Source of the DNA: Physcia stellaris
Lineage: Eukaryota; Ascomycota; Lecanoromycetes; Caliciales; Physciaceae
Direction: 5' to 3'
Assembly (NCBI GenBank): GCA_018902385.1
Contig: JABSSW010000028.1
Span: 1 to 64,000, forward strand
Length of the DNA stretch: 64,000 nucleotides
Shown one piece after another: positions 45,537 through 57,684 of the stretch. Position 1 is the stretch's first letter; each line of letters begins with the position of its first letter. The translations under genes were made by a program, and so were the position numbers. Below the pieces are notes generated by a model, which saw only the letters and a list, made by a program, of their open reading frames with translations, searched no databases and was not told where the DNA came from.

Positions 45537-47996
45537 ATGTCGACTCAGCGACATACCGCATCTCCTTCGAGACCTCGCCCCGTACCTTCCTCGTCATCGC
45601 CGCCGATCTCTAGGGGTCGTTCCCCTGCGGCAGACTCGTACTCAAGAGCTACGTCAACTGCGCGCCTACAAGCGTCGCCAAGTTCACGTCATGCCTCTAC
45701 ACCAGGCCGTCAGACCGGAGATTTTCAGGCTCCTCTAGCTGGGCCAGTTGATTCCACATCCATGACAGGGCCTGGGCAGTCGAGTCTCGCTGCGGCTTTA
45801 CACGGCGCCTTCGGTAGGAGCCCACCCAATTTTGGTACCCCTCCACGACTTGATACGAACCAGCTAAGGTCGAAGTCCCCTACTGCTGCAGGCGCGGCAT
45901 TTGTGAGGAGTGGGCCACAAAGTACATATGGTTCCTTTGACACACGATCAGTGCAGCCTTCTCAGGGATACGGTCAGGCTTCGAATGAGAACCCAGAGGT
46001 GGTCAAGAGACATTTGGTACAACCTGGAAACACGGAAGATTTGGACGACGTGGATATCCTGGATAACTTCGGGCACGCAAAGCAGGGGTCAAGTGCAGCG
46101 GCGCCGAGGGAGGATGAATTCTCGAGTCTACAATTGCAAGGTGGCGATATCACTCGCGAGGTCTACCGGTGGACTGAAGATGCAGAGTCACAATTTCTAC
46201 TGGGACGCCGTGGAAAGCGTAGTAAAAGCTTTGAAGTATCGCGTCCCGAACCTGAGAGTGATGATGTGGACATCAACTCAATCAAAGTACCCGGTGGCTT
46301 CCGCAGGAACTATATCATTAGAAACGCACCCAGCCCTTCCCCGAACGGCAGAGAGGATGGGACAACGCCGGAAAGTGGTAGAAAGACTGCGACAACAGGA
46401 TCGCGGCCTCGATTGTTCACCAAGAGCTTCATAGAATTCCTGACAGTATACGGCCATTTCGCTGGTGAAGAGCTCGAGGAAGACGATGAAGATCTTAATC
46501 AGGATTCTCATATTGCATCTAATAATTATGGGGAATCAGGCATGTTTGACCAAGAAACTGACGAGGAAGGTCGCGGTGCCGGTGAAGATAGTGCTTTATT
46601 GAGACCCGGCACACTAAGACGTCGAACGACCAAGAGCAAAGAGCGAGGCTCCATGGGTACTAACACCCCCTTTGGAGCAGCACTACTATTGCTAAAATCA
46701 TTCGTGGGTACTGGGGTACTGTTTCTCCCTAAAGCCTACCTCAATGGAGGAATGATGTTCAGCAACGTTGTCCTGTTGTGTGTAGCTATGCTGAGCTACT
46801 ATTGCTTCATACTTCTGGTCAATACCCGCCTTAAAGTCACTGGATCATTCGGGGACATTGGCGGTGGTAAGTATACGGATCTTGTTGCGAGGGAAAGCGA
46901 TACTAACCAGAAGTGTCACAGTCCTCTACGGAAAATGGCTCCGTGTGCTTATTTTGTCGTCTGTGTCGCTCAGTCAAATCGGTTTCGTATCAGCTTACAT
47001 CGTCTTCACGTCCCAAAACATGCAGGCCTTCTTCCTCGCCGTCTCGAATTGCAGGTGGTCTATTGATATTCAAATCATTATCTTCATACAACTTGTTATC
47101 TTTCTGCCGCTGTCCCTAATTAGGGATATCGGCAAGCTTGGTATCACGGCTTTAATCGCAGATTTCTTCATATTGTTAGGACTCCTCTACTTGTATTATT
47201 ATGATATCCTCACCCTTGTAAGGAACCACGGCATCGCAGATACGAGCCCCTTTAACGCTCAGGACTGGACCTTGTTCATCGGCACGGCAATCTTCACTTT
47301 CGAAGGGGTCGGTCTCATTATCCCGATACAAGAGTCGATGAGAAAACCCTCTGAATTTCCGCCAGTGCTAGCCGGGGTTATGATCGTTATCACCGTGGTT
47401 TTCATATCAATGGGGGCTCTGTCCTACGCCGCATTTGGCTCTTCCACGAAAACGGTGATACTCCTGAACCTCCCTCAAGGCAATAGGTTTGTGAACTCGG
47501 TTCAGTTTCTGTACTCTCTTGCCATCCTTCTATCAACGCCACTGCAATTGTTTCCTGCAATAAGGATAATGGAAAACGGGCTTTTTACACGCAGTGGAAA
47601 GTATAACCCGTACATCAAGTGGAAAAAGAATGTTTTCCGCTTCGTTCTGGTTGTGCTGTGCGCTCTTATCGCCTGGGGTGGAGCTGGGGATTTGGACAAA
47701 TTTGTAGCTCTGGTTGGCAGCTTTGCTTGCGTGCCCTTGGTCTACGTTTATCCGGTTAGTATTTGGATGGATCAGCAAGAGGCGCTTTTGTTGAAGCTAC
47801 CGCAATGAGGCAACGCTAATGCATTTAATAGCCTCTACTCCATTTGAAGGCTGTTGCAACAAAGCCATGGCAGCGAATCGCCGACATTTCATTGGTGCTT
47901 TTTGGGATAATGGTTATGATCTATACTACTTCACTGACAGTCCAGAGTTGGGCAGGTGGGTCAAGCGCGAAGCTGCCAGGCTATTGTGATGAGTGA
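45537..47996 (+). CDS. AVT3: Vacuolar amino-acid transporter, AVT3/AVT4 type (AAAP family)
   Basis: Three exons: 45,537-46,866; 46,922-47,754; 47,832-47,996; 775 residues. A long hydrophilic Ser/Pro-rich N-terminus (about 375 residues) with acidic patches precedes about eleven membrane segments beginning at GAALLLLKSFVGTGVLFLPKA, the AAAP hallmark. Further blocks are FEGVGLIIPIQESM and CVPLVYVYPPLLHLKAVA at the last splice join. The family exports neutral amino acids from the vacuole into the cytosol using the proton gradient. Intron 1 has a perfect TACTAAC branch site. The last exon was added because the frame otherwise stops before the final membrane helix. AVT3 versus AVT4 cannot be separated here. 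Confidence 0.9.
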
Positions 47997-48658
47997 CCGA
48001 GAGCTGTTGTGCGACTTTGGGATACGTTATATACCCAGCCAGCTCCATTGCGGAGAAGGTGTTTCTAGCCATACTTTTAGCATAGCGATTGGTGCATAGC
48101 GAATGGTTGTTGGATATCTGTACAATTTTTGAACATTCTGATACATCTCGGGTCTGTGTACTTTAATCGTCGCGACTTAGCAGGGGCTTATTTGCCCACT
48201 TTCCTTTCGATACAATCGGAAGTAACGGTCATCGTCGCGAAAGCTCCCATGTACTTGCTCTCGCACACGACACCCACCTGCCCGGGCGACATCACTGCGT
48301 GTATCATCGTCAAAATCCACCAAAAAGAGACTGAACAAACGTTAGCCGGATTTTGCGAAACACCAAGCTCAAAGCCTCCGTTCATATCACTTTATGTTCT
48401 GGATACCAAAGCCTTGGTCTGATGACTGGTCCGTTGTTTTGGGTGACTATTTTTATCGGCATCCAACTTTGTCCAAGGGAAGTGACCTGTCAGTCGAAAG
48501 CCCCGCTGGCAATAGAGCCCATGTTCCTGTTGAGGTACGTAACATGGCAAGAAAATTTATTAATAAAACCTTCCAAATACATGCCAACATCTGGTGCTTC
48601 AAAGCCAAAAAGTTCCAACACTACCAGAGCGCTACCTTTGTATCCTGTTTATGAGACA
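47997..48658. other. Convergent intergenic region
   Basis: 662 bp between the stops of the AVT3-type gene and the PABA synthase gene. Only short incidental frames; nothing recognised. Confidence 0.45.
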
Positions 48659-51124
48659 CTACGCAAAGCCACCAAGTGTGCTTTCCAGTTTTGCCAGCAT
48701 CTCTTTCCACTCACCTTCCTCAGTGCTTAAGGCTGTGACGGCGCCTCCAGCACCAATCCTCCAATGCTCTTCGTCGTCTCTGCTGCTGCCGTCGGCCCAT
48801 TTGAATACACTCCGGATGACGACAGAAAAGTCGCCTTTACCGGTTACGCACATGTAGCCGAGGATACCAGAGTAGATCGAGCGTGGCTGGTGTCGCTCGA
48901 TATCCTGCAGAAGTTGGCATGATCGAAGCTTGGGCGCGCCGGTCATACTTCCTGGCGGTAACGAGGCAGCCAGAACGTCGATGCCGGACTTTTTGCCGCA
49001 ACGACCACGAGATGGGCCGATCTTAGCCGAGAAGGGAGGTTGCAAGGGACTAAGTATCTTGCCCTCGATGACGCTGACTAGCTGATAGACGGTCTCGTAC
49101 TCCTCTACTGCCATCAGAGCTTTGACTTCGACGTCCCAGGATGACACTACGCTGTAGAGGTCGTGCCGAATCAAATCGACAATCATCAGGTTCTCGGCAC
49201 GTTCCTTAACCACTGATAGAAGTCGCAGGGCTTCCTCCTTCGACACGCATGCAATGTGACCGTCTGTGCTAGTCCTCTTTTTGCTTACTGTACCTTTGAT
49301 CGGCCGGAATTGGCACGTCGATACAGCACATGACTGCTCTTCTCCAGCCGGTGACGGGCAAAACCTGGACCAAGACATGAAGCGTTCCGGAGAAGTTGAG
49401 AGTAAGGTAAGGGTGCCAAGCCTTACGAAAGCGGCGAACGGTGCAGGATTGGCATTACGGAGCGTTAGGTAGCGAGACCAAGATGTCGGGGAACCGGCTT
49501 TCTTCGATCTATGACAGATAGATGTTTGGTCGGTCAAACACAGCTCGTACGAATTTCCAGCTCTGATGTGCTCTTGGCATTGACGGATCTTGTGCTTGTA
49601 TTCGGATTCTACAGGCTGAACGCACTGTACTTCCGACGCTGTATTCACTGCTTCTCCGTTTGGAGGGTGCATCGTGTTCTTTCGTTTACCCAAGGTACTC
49701 AGCACTTCGGCAGTCTGCGTTACCCAATCGACTGATTCCACATCATCGTGCATCTTTAGACTTTGCACATGGACTACATTTCTCCTGTGATCGACCACAA
49801 TACTCTTTTTTACGAACGCAAAATGTATGTCTGGCCGGTGATCATACCGACTTGCAGATATTCCGATCGTTTCCAAACAAGCTTCATAAGTTATATATCC
49901 CATGAGACCGCCGCAAAAGACACGGTCGGGGCGACTTACCAACTGGCGTTCAGCCATGAAGGCCTTCAGGTATGCGAATATGTCACCTCCCTGCGTGCTA
50001 AGGGCCACATCCGTTTGTCGGAATCCTTCGTCAAGGACGATGAGTTTTGTACCTACGGAGTACTTGATTCTAAGTGTACTAGGCTCGATGACTCCAACGA
50101 CACTGGCGTCTCCCAGCGAATGCATGAGCTTCCCCTCAGAATCGAGCAGTATCACCTCCCCCTGTTCAAGTTGAAGCGCTTCGCATATCTGTGGAATAGT
50201 CAAAAAGCCAAGCTCAATGTCGCTGGAAATAAGGTCTTGAGTTTCATTGGGAAACAAGTGCATTGGCTTCGGCGACATGGGTATTCCCGATGTGGGGACG
50301 CTGACAATTTCAGAGCGATCGGTATCTTCACCATCGACACTCTCCCAGATACATTCAGCTGACGTTCCTCCAGGCTCTATTGCTAACATGTTAAATTTTA
50401 CCGGCTTGTGCTGTCGTAGCCAGTGTATTGACATGTTCCACCAATTGTTCACAACCTGCCGCGCGCTTGTTTGAGAACACACTGACTCCGGGTGAAATTG
50501 AACACCATAGTACGGTTTGACGATGTGTCTCACAGCCATCAATATTGGCTTGGCTCTGGTGCGAATATCTATGTTCTCTTCACCCATGGATGCCATTTCC
50601 CAAGCGAGAGGAAAGAGATCTGGGCAGGACACGGAAGGTTTCCACAAGCTACTGGTGTCCTCAGCTTGAGGAACCTCTTGAACATTGTGACCCAAAGTAG
50701 CGTGCAAGGAATGATATTGGACAGTATCAACCTCCGGGAGATCCTGAAATATGGAAGTGGACGAGGTTGTCACACACGTCTCAAGACCGTGCCGTGGATT
50801 GGATAATTGCTGTACCCTACCTCCATGACTAATGACAAGGCTTTGAAATCCAAGACAGACACCAAGAACCGGTATCACGTTGTCATGATGAAGTCTCCAT
50901 ATATCTTGAAAGAGGCCCACGTCTGCAGGATTCTTGGGATGGCCTGGTCCCGGTCCGCAGACAATGGCAGCGAATGGTCTTAGGAATGCGGATATATCTG
51001 GAATATCTAAGTCGATGTGTATTTTGTTCACTTCTACATCGAGTGTGGTCTCGAGCAGCGCAATAATGTTGTTGGAAAAGGAGTCGTAAGCGTCGATGAA
51101 AAGAACACGCGAACGCACGGCCAT
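48659..51124 (-). CDS. ABZ1: Para-aminobenzoate (aminodeoxychorismate) synthase, fused PabA-PabB
   Basis: A single exon of 821 residues. Residues 1-240 are a class-I glutamine amidotransferase with the nucleophile Cys in GVCLGFQ (about residue 94) and the catalytic His/Glu in GVQFHPES. Residues about 330-820 are the chorismate-binding domain with RPIKGTVSKK, LMIVDLIRHDL, and the PPGSMTGAPK motif. The protein converts chorismate and glutamine to 4-amino-4-deoxychorismate, precursor of PABA and folate. PIKGT rather than PIAGT in the chorismate domain is the feature known to mark aminodeoxychorismate synthases against anthranilate synthases. The start MAVRSRVLFIDAYDSFSNN begins right at the first strand of the amidotransferase fold. 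Confidence 0.93.
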   Translation of the reverse strand: MAVRSRVLFIDAYDSFSNNIIALLETTLDVEVNKIHIDLDIPDISAFLRPFAAIVCGPGPGHPKNPADVGLFQDIWRLHHDNVIPVLGVCLGFQSLVISHGGRVQQLSNPRHGLETCVTTSSTSIFQDLPEVDTVQYHSLHATLGHNVQEVPQAEDTSSLWKPSVSCPDLFPLAWEMASMGEENIDIRTRAKPILMAVRHIVKPYYGVQFHPESVCSQTSARQVVNNWWNMSIHWLRQHKPVKFNMLAIEPGGTSAECIWESVDGEDTDRSEIVSVPTSGIPMSPKPMHLFPNETQDLISSDIELGFLTIPQICEALQLEQGEVILLDSEGKLMHSLGDASVVGVIEPSTLRIKYSVGTKLIVLDEGFRQTDVALSTQGGDIFAYLKAFMAERQLVSRPDRVFCGGLMGYITYEACLETIGISASRYDHRPDIHFAFVKKSIVVDHRRNVVHVQSLKMHDDVESVDWVTQTAEVLSTLGKRKNTMHPPNGEAVNTASEVQCVQPVESEYKHKIRQCQEHIRAGNSYELCLTDQTSICHRSKKAGSPTSWSRYLTLRNANPAPFAAFVRLGTLTLLSTSPERFMSWSRFCPSPAGEEQSCAVSTCQFRPIKGTVSKKRTSTDGHIACVSKEEALRLLSVVKERAENLMIVDLIRHDLYSVVSSWDVEVKALMAVEEYETVYQLVSVIEGKILSPLQPPFSAKIGPSRGRCGKKSGIDVLAASLPPGSMTGAPKLRSCQLLQDIERHQPRSIYSGILGYMCVTGKGDFSVVIRSVFKWADGSSRDDEEHWRIGAGGAVTALSTEEGEWKEMLAKLESTLGGFA

Positions 51125-51779
51125 CTACACCCTTAATCGGTGTATCGCTGCGTCAATCAAGTGGCATGAACGTTTTCGGTGTAAATGATGCTTGACATTT
51201 CGCCCGAAGCTGCATAATGCACAAGGAATGACCGAGGAGCGAGCGACGACCAGAAACGTAGAAGCCACGGATGGGAGTTACATGCATCTCAAGAAGACCA
51301 GTGACGACTTTACACCATCTCAGAATGTCTGATCGCCCTTGAGCACCAATGAAGCTGGTGGATACCGTCGGGTTCGTGGCTGGCTCGAAATGTATCTGGA
51401 ACGCTGTAGACTAGCAAGAGTCGCTGTAGAAAACCCTGCCAGCTTGGCACCACCACCGCGGTACAAGGAAACTATCAGCAAGTGGTCATGCAGGGAAGCT
51501 CTTATCCAAGTAGCCCGCAGTGTATCTTAAGGTACTTTTGAAGTAGGTAGTTTAGTTGGTTCAGGTTACAAATCAGTCTGCAGGCCCTCGTATCATTGGA
51601 AAATTACCAGGCTAAAACCGGCAGCGTAAAAGCAACCCGGCTGGTGCCGGTTTGAAACGGACTTAAAGTTCGGTTTACTCCAGCAAAGGATGCGACTGAG
51701 TGGCCAGTAGTAAGGGAATGAGTGAACCCTCTATGTCGGATCATTCTGCATTAGGACGTGATTGGGTGGTTAAAGAGGC
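51125..51779. other. Promoter region of the PABA synthase gene and 3' flank of CDC43
   Basis: 655 bp. Contains an AAGGTACTTTTGAAGTAGGTAG stretch (51,530 onward). No gene seen. Confidence 0.45.
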
Positions 51780-53386
51780 TCATGTAGAATTAATCCGTGA
51801 TTCAAACCGTTCTCGTGCATCGACGCTGAGGCATAACGCTGGGTCGAGCGATTTCAACAGCGGCTCACGCATCGACGCTAGTGCAGCCAAGCCGAGATAC
51901 GAGTGCATGATATCTGTTTTTTTTTAGTCTTGCTCTTTCAAAACGTAGAGTCTTGCCCAAAGAGTAAACCTGCAAGCACAATGAAAGCAGAGGAAGATGG
52001 CTTCGCTATTCGACTAGGAGTATTTCCAAGGAGAGGAAAGCATTGGTAGACTTACCGGGAGGGTCTCCAGGCATCTTTCCGAAGCCACCGATCATGTGCT
52101 GTGTCTTTTCGAGAAGGTACCGACGGTTAGCGTTAAAATCCATCAGATGGATTTTATTCAAGATCTGAGGATAATTATTAGCCAGTGATCATCTGTTCAA
52201 GTGGCCGAGATTGACCGCCAAGGTTCCTCCTGCCCAAAAAGAGTAACACGTATCAGAGTCCTTGTTGCATCTCCCGTTAAAGCCAGCCCATGAGGGCTTA
52301 TCAATGGACATGTGCAGTGATAAGGTCGCCGAGCGTGACACTATCGCCGACGCTTTGACAGTACCTTGGACATGGGAGGGATTTGGAGTCTGAGACCGGG
52401 CCCATTCAGGAGCTTCCTCATCTGGCACCTCCATATCTCCTGTTCGCTGAACGCTTGAAGTCTGTCGATTCACAAGCCAGTGGGTCACATATTCGATGAA
52501 GCCAGGTAGATTGGCGTTGGTGCTGGGGGCATTGCTAGCACAGGTGTTTTTTGAAAAGATCGGTAGCTCATCGAGGAATCTCAGCGTACCTATACCACAA
52601 TATGTCCAACCAGCTATGGAATACCATGAGCCATTTGGCCAATTTCAGCCTGGGATAGCAGCGACGAGCGATTGCCTACCGTGGGCCTCGTAAAAAGGCG
52701 AGTTTCCAAGGCCCCCTTCGAAAGTCTTCGTCATATGCTCAGCAAATTGGCATCTGCCAGATCGAGGTCCATCATACCTGGAGAGAAACAACATAGTTGA
52801 ACAGATGCTCAACATCAATATCGTTCTCGTCCCCGCCGCAAGAAAGGAGTCTTCCTTGCCGTAAGATCCACCTCACCCCGGCAGCGCAATAGCAGAACCT
52901 CACATCTTTGCCTCCGACCACTTGGTCCTCGATCATTTTCGCTTCACCAAAACTGCCATCGTCTTGCTGTAGGTGCCGAAGCCAACTAAGGCAATCAGCT
53001 ACTTTGACTCTTTGAAAGTCATCATCCAGAATCATGAGCGCCGCAAGTGCAAAGTAAGTCGCGGCGAGGCTTGCTGGATCCCAGTGTTCGTTGTGCTCGT
53101 TCTTGGACGACCGCAGATCAGTACCTGTGAAACCTCGGAACCCACCGTTGGGATGCTGACACCGATAGATCCATTCTGCGTATGCTCTACGTTCCTCAAA
53201 TGAAGTGTGCGTTGTCAAAGCATCGAGCAGGTCAAGAGCGGAAAGAATGAAGAAAGCGAGGGTCATTCGAGAGGCATCGTTGGTTTGGTAAAGAGTGGGT
53301 AGATGTGTCTTCAAACAACGTAACCAGTACTTGATATGCTGCTGTTTATTGAATTCGGATTTTTCCGCCATATATGAGGGGAGCAT
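51780..53386 (-). CDS. CDC43: Geranylgeranyltransferase type I beta subunit
   Basis: Exons: about 52,777-53,386 joined to 52,680-52,776; then 52,216-52,613; 52,056-52,164; 51,780-51,913; roughly 447 residues. The N-terminus has YWLRCLKTHLPTLYQTNDASRMTLAFF. Prenyltransferase QW-type repeats follow: CQHPNGGFRGF, QQDDGSFGEA, the YDGPRSG region, AGFNGRCNKDSDTCYSFWAGGTL with zinc-ligand Asp and Cys, and QHMIGGFGKMPGDPPDIMHSYLGLAAL with the zinc-ligand His. GKMPG-D-x-x-D-x-x-H is the pattern of this subunit. It attaches geranylgeranyl to CAAL proteins such as Rho1 and Cdc42. At 52,777 the frame shifts by one base exactly where the SLQ-YDG repeat should continue; no standard intron explains it, so it is either a sequence error or a real break. 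One donor is the weak GTCAAT. Confidence 0.87.
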
Positions 53387-53602
53387 CTTGGTTGGGAGGT
53401 TACTGTGTGATTGCTACATACCTTAGAGCTCCCCTCGGCCCGAGAATAGAAACCATCGGCTCGGCAGCAACGGCCCGACGTCTTTATCCAAAGGACCCTG
53501 ACAAGGCCTGACTCCCTGATCAAAGGAATTTCGTGTCTCTCCTTCATAAAGTGCTGTCAATGTCGCTGTCAGTGCGTCAGTAAGCAGCGATAGGGATCAA
53601 AA

Positions 53603-54307
53603 ATGGCCCTCGTCTCTGCCGCCAACCTCTTGAGCTCTGTCTCTATATTCCACCTCACCATTGCCTATATTTTCCTCGTCTCCCCGGCTCTCATCTCAAA
53701 TCAGAACCTCGTTTTCATACTGGGTGCAGCCATGGATCTGGTGCGTCAAGTGACTATATATTCGGACTTCGGCTTAGCTGATGCGCTCTACCGGTTGTAA
53801 GGCGTTTCTCATCCACTAACCACCGCTGTTAATCCAGTCCTCTCCGACCGCGACCTTTTCAAAGCCCTCTCAACCTCTTGCCTTCCTTGCCGCCAGCCTT
53901 GCTCTCCTTGGAATCGCTGATTTGACGGCCGTAGCCCTACCTAACGAAGTATTTTCATATTACTGGTCCTCGCAAGCGCCTGTGCGGCTCTTGTTCTTCT
54001 TTGTTCTGACTGGATATGCCTACACTTTTCAGCCCGGAGGTGCTTTGGCCATGGGCAAAAGATCAGGTTGGGATGGCCTGAACAATAGTGTAGTGTTCAC
54101 TTGGGGCTTCGTAGAAATGCTGCTATGGTTTTGGGTAAGTCGTTGAACCTGCGTGGAATACCATAGAATTGCGGAAAAGCGTAAGGCGTGTTTGAGTGTG
54201 CGATGGGCTGATGTTGGCTTCAGATATTCGTCACACTGCGAGAGGAAAGGCTAGCACATGCAGCAAAACATCAAGAGCGAAGGAAGGCGCAGGAAAACAT
54301 GTTATAG
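53603..54307 (+). CDS. ILM1: ILM1-family membrane protein
   Basis: Three exons: 53,603-53,740; 53,838-54,134; 54,224-54,307; 172 residues. Four hydrophobic segments are visible (about residues 10-30, 64-84, 93-115 and 132-150). The start MALVSAANLLSSVSIFHLTIAYIFL and the QAPVRLLFFFVLTGYAY segment fit the fungal ILM1 family. A basic helical tail (LREERLAHAAKHQERRKAQ) ends the chain. In yeast, loss of ILM1 increases loss of mitochondrial DNA, but the molecular role is unclear and the protein is found in the ER. The gene is divergent from CDC43 with 216 bp between starts. Confidence 0.85.
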
Positions 54308-54498
54308 CATTTAAGCACATATGGGGTCCCTCATTAACCAGATTGGTAGGTTAGGCTCTCGAACCGCCATTGGTCTACAAGCTATTGGCATTTCACATAC
54401 AGGATCCTTATGATTACCCAAGCGGACCGCATGAAAACTCGAGTTCCACACCATCCCTATGCATACACTTGATTCCTCTACCAGGCCTTTGAAACACC

Positions 54499-57400
54499 TC
54501 ATTCACTGCCTAAGTATCTCGCAGCTCGCACGATGCCATCCAGCGCCTCTGTCCAACTTTCGCACAGGTCCTCGGCCATCCTCTCCAGATGCTGCTGATC
54601 GAATAGAGTCTTCAGTTCCATCCCGATCATATCTTGCTGGCCGTGCTGCCCATCAAATGTAGCTGCCACGATGTCTCCTATGGCACACTCTTGCCGGATT
54701 GCTTTCTGTATAGTTAAAGCATATTCCTCAACCTTGAGTGTAATCGATTGATTACAAGCCACAAATCGTGTACATAATTGCAGAAGCGATTTTGGCTCCA
54801 AGAGTGCCCTGTCCTCATTCAAGGCTTTCGTACATTCGAAAATTTTCTTCACAACATGGCAAATGTCAAACATCTCAAAGTACGTCCTGAAGAATGCAGC
54901 TTGAGGAGGAGTGATAGTTGGGCGCAAATTGGTACAGAGTTTTCCCGACTCGATGCCCGCATCGATGCTTTTAGCCATTAGATCTTGAAAAGAGGCTATG
55001 GCCTCAAGACTCCGTGTAACGAGGCTTCGAGCTGGTGCTGACTTCTGATTAGACTTGTAGCATTTTAGAATCTGTACGCCGTATAATACAATTCTCATTG
55101 TTCTCTGGTCGGACTCCGGTAGTTGTTCATTTAACTGGGATTCCCATTGGCAAATGTTGTCTAGAAAATTGCCATTAATGTGCGCCGACTCGGTTAAAAT
55201 GTCCCACGCGTTGACAAACTGTAGCTGCCTGGAGAGCCAGTGGGTCTGCAAATGGTCTTTCAGCACCGTCTGGCTGGAGGTATACTATTGAGTGCAACTC
55301 ACATCTACTGGGATCTCAAGTTCTAAATTGCTCTCGAACGTAGTGTCGATCTCGCCCTCATAGTTCGGAAGTATTTTCAAGTCACGGTTTTCCACTATTT
55401 GGCCGCTGAGATCACCTGGCATCAAATCAGAAAGGGGATTGTAAAAGACCTGTCGGATGGCTAACCCAAAGACTGTACACAGTTCTTCTGACTCGAAACG
55501 CCCGTCAAGCGCTGAATGCGTGCCCGTTCTATTAGAAGTAGAAGCCTTCCGAAGCCCACCTTGAGGGACTTATCTAGTATAAGAGCGTCAAACAGCATAT
55601 TGTACTGACCCTCCTGGAGCATCTTTGTTGTATAATCCGTATTTATTTGGCCAGCGCCTAGGTGCCAATCGAGTGCACCCGTTAATGTCTCTGGCAAATA
55701 CGTGTTTGTAAGAGCGTTGGGGTTCCCGGAACGGCAAATTGACGAGTATGGATGGAGTAAGGATATGTGAGTATACAGTATCCACGATAGGGTCGCATGC
55801 TGCATATTCTTGATGGACAGCTGCATGTAACGCTCCATCGCCAACGATAGAGTACCAAAATTCGCACAGAGACGTATCATGATTAGCAGAGCGTCGTAGT
55901 TGTGTGGCGATTTTGTCAGCAGAGTCTCAAGGATGACTATGCACCGTAGTAGAGCGGTGTCCTCTTCTAGATCTGAAATATGAATCAATGCCATTGTAGC
56001 CAAGATAGCAGCGTCATCTCCTGCGCGACGTTCACTGTATGGTTGATCCATATCCAATTTTAGAGAGAGTCTATAAAGCCGTAAACAACGACATACGAAC
56101 GTTTCCAGCAGCGTCCTGAATGTGTTCCGCGGGTACTTCGAGATGAGCAGATGATAATGTAGCTTTAGTACGTTGACTTCGGAGGCAATCCAATGAATAG
56201 CTCTGGTCTTGTCTACATGTTAGAGATTGGCAGTGATTAAGGTGAGTTGGTTGACGAGTACCTCTGAATCGCTTGGTCGAGGCGCTATGCTTCGAGTGTG
56301 CCCTTCGGCCACTCTAAGCAGTTCCATCTTATGTTCTTCCATGAGAGTTCCAAGATAAGGGGAAAGATCGAGAAAACAGACATATTTTGTTGAAAAATCT
56401 GTGAAGTATTCTTGGCAGGCCCCGAAGAGTTTCGATTTGATATCAGTGCGTTGGACCGGATAGGAAGCGTAGAGCTTTAGCCTCGCTACTCGGGCATTCC
56501 GTGAGAAGCTTGCGAAGGAATCGATACAAGCTTCTGCCTGAGAAAACAAACTGCGGGCATCAGCCGAGAAGAAGGGGAAGCAGTTCTACAAACATGTAGC
56601 ACTGTAGTCGCCGCAGGGGAAAAGGCCGACTTACTCGTCATTGCGGATCTGGTTGGCCGCAGTGATAAGTCCTGTCCAGGTTGCCCAGTCATCTCCTACC
56701 TTTCCAAATGCGACATGGGACGATACTCGGGCTGAGTCCTGAAGTATATTCGTCGGGTGTGACGCGGACAAAATCGTTCTGCAAAACTGCCACAAGTCTT
56801 GCCACTGGCCGCTCAGCTCAAGCAACTCGATCTTCTGCCTTACCAACTGCCATTCCTTATTTCCCAATGGAGAAGATATCCCCGTACGATCATCGTCAAG
56901 AACCTGCAACGCTTCTCTGAATTTGCCTTGGGAGCGATAGACACGTAAAAGAAGTAACAGGTCCTCCAAAGTTTGAAGTACCAAGCCAATCTTTGAGAGG
57001 CCATCCGGTTTGGTTACCGCATTGGCAGCTTTCGTAAGATTCCCATAAGCGAGGCCTTGGTTTACTTTGCGTAGAAGTCCTTCAGAATCTCTATCCTCGG
57101 CAAGAAGATGACAAGTAATGATGTACCAAAAATGTGCCTGATGGCTGTTGGGAAATTGGGTTTTGTACGTTATTGCGGCTTCCTGAGCTTCTTTGTACCT
57201 TTGCATGTTAAACATCGATTCAAACCAAGCCTTGACGATCCTGTCATTCTGGGGTCGTGCTTTCGCAGCTCGCGCCCACAGAGGTCCAAGCCGGTCCTGA
57301 AACTCTCCTCGATATGATGCAAACATATGCACCGAGCGGAGCACGTCAACATCAAGTATTGGAGGATCTTTTCCCATGAGTCTCTCCAGCTCTCTAATAC

Positions 57401-57684
57401 CCTGCTGCTGGCGAACCACATCAGGACAGGATAACAGGACGTGAGCCTTTGCAACCTACCACAAGGATGTCTCAGCGAAGCTCCAGCCCGAGTAACCCTT
57501 TCCCACGAAAATCATGGCTGAGGACGCAAAGATGTGCAGCACCTACCTGAGCAGCATCGCTCTTGTCGCCTTTCTTGATGCGTTTCTCACAGAGAGCGAT
57601 GGCCTGCTTCCAGGACGCAGCTTTGACTAGGTCCTCTAGCTGCCTGTCAATATCACCGTCACGCTTGAACTGGGGTCGGGCCAT
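54499..57684 (-). CDS. NatB N-terminal acetyltransferase auxiliary subunit NAA25 (Mdm20/Arm1)
   Basis: Exons: 57,547-57,684; 56,635-57,455; 56,262-56,550; about 55,470-56,207; about 55,305-55,440; 54,499 to about 55,272; close to 980 residues. The chain is helical throughout, with TPR-like pairs (WARAAKARPQNDRIVKAWFESMF, RYKEAQEAAITYK) as in Mdm20. This subunit anchors the catalytic Naa20 to ribosomes so that Met-Asp/Glu/Asn N-termini are acetylated; tropomyosin is the classic target. Exon 1 carries MARPQFKRDGDIDRQLEDLV. The two introns near 55,450 and 55,290 would be only about 30 bp, so those joins are approximate. It converges with ILM1, 191 bp apart. Confidence 0.85.

Noticed and set aside
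48659-51124. Amidotransferase-chorismate protein as anthranilate synthase
   Set aside because: The fused order and the PIKGT motif mark aminodeoxychorismate synthase.
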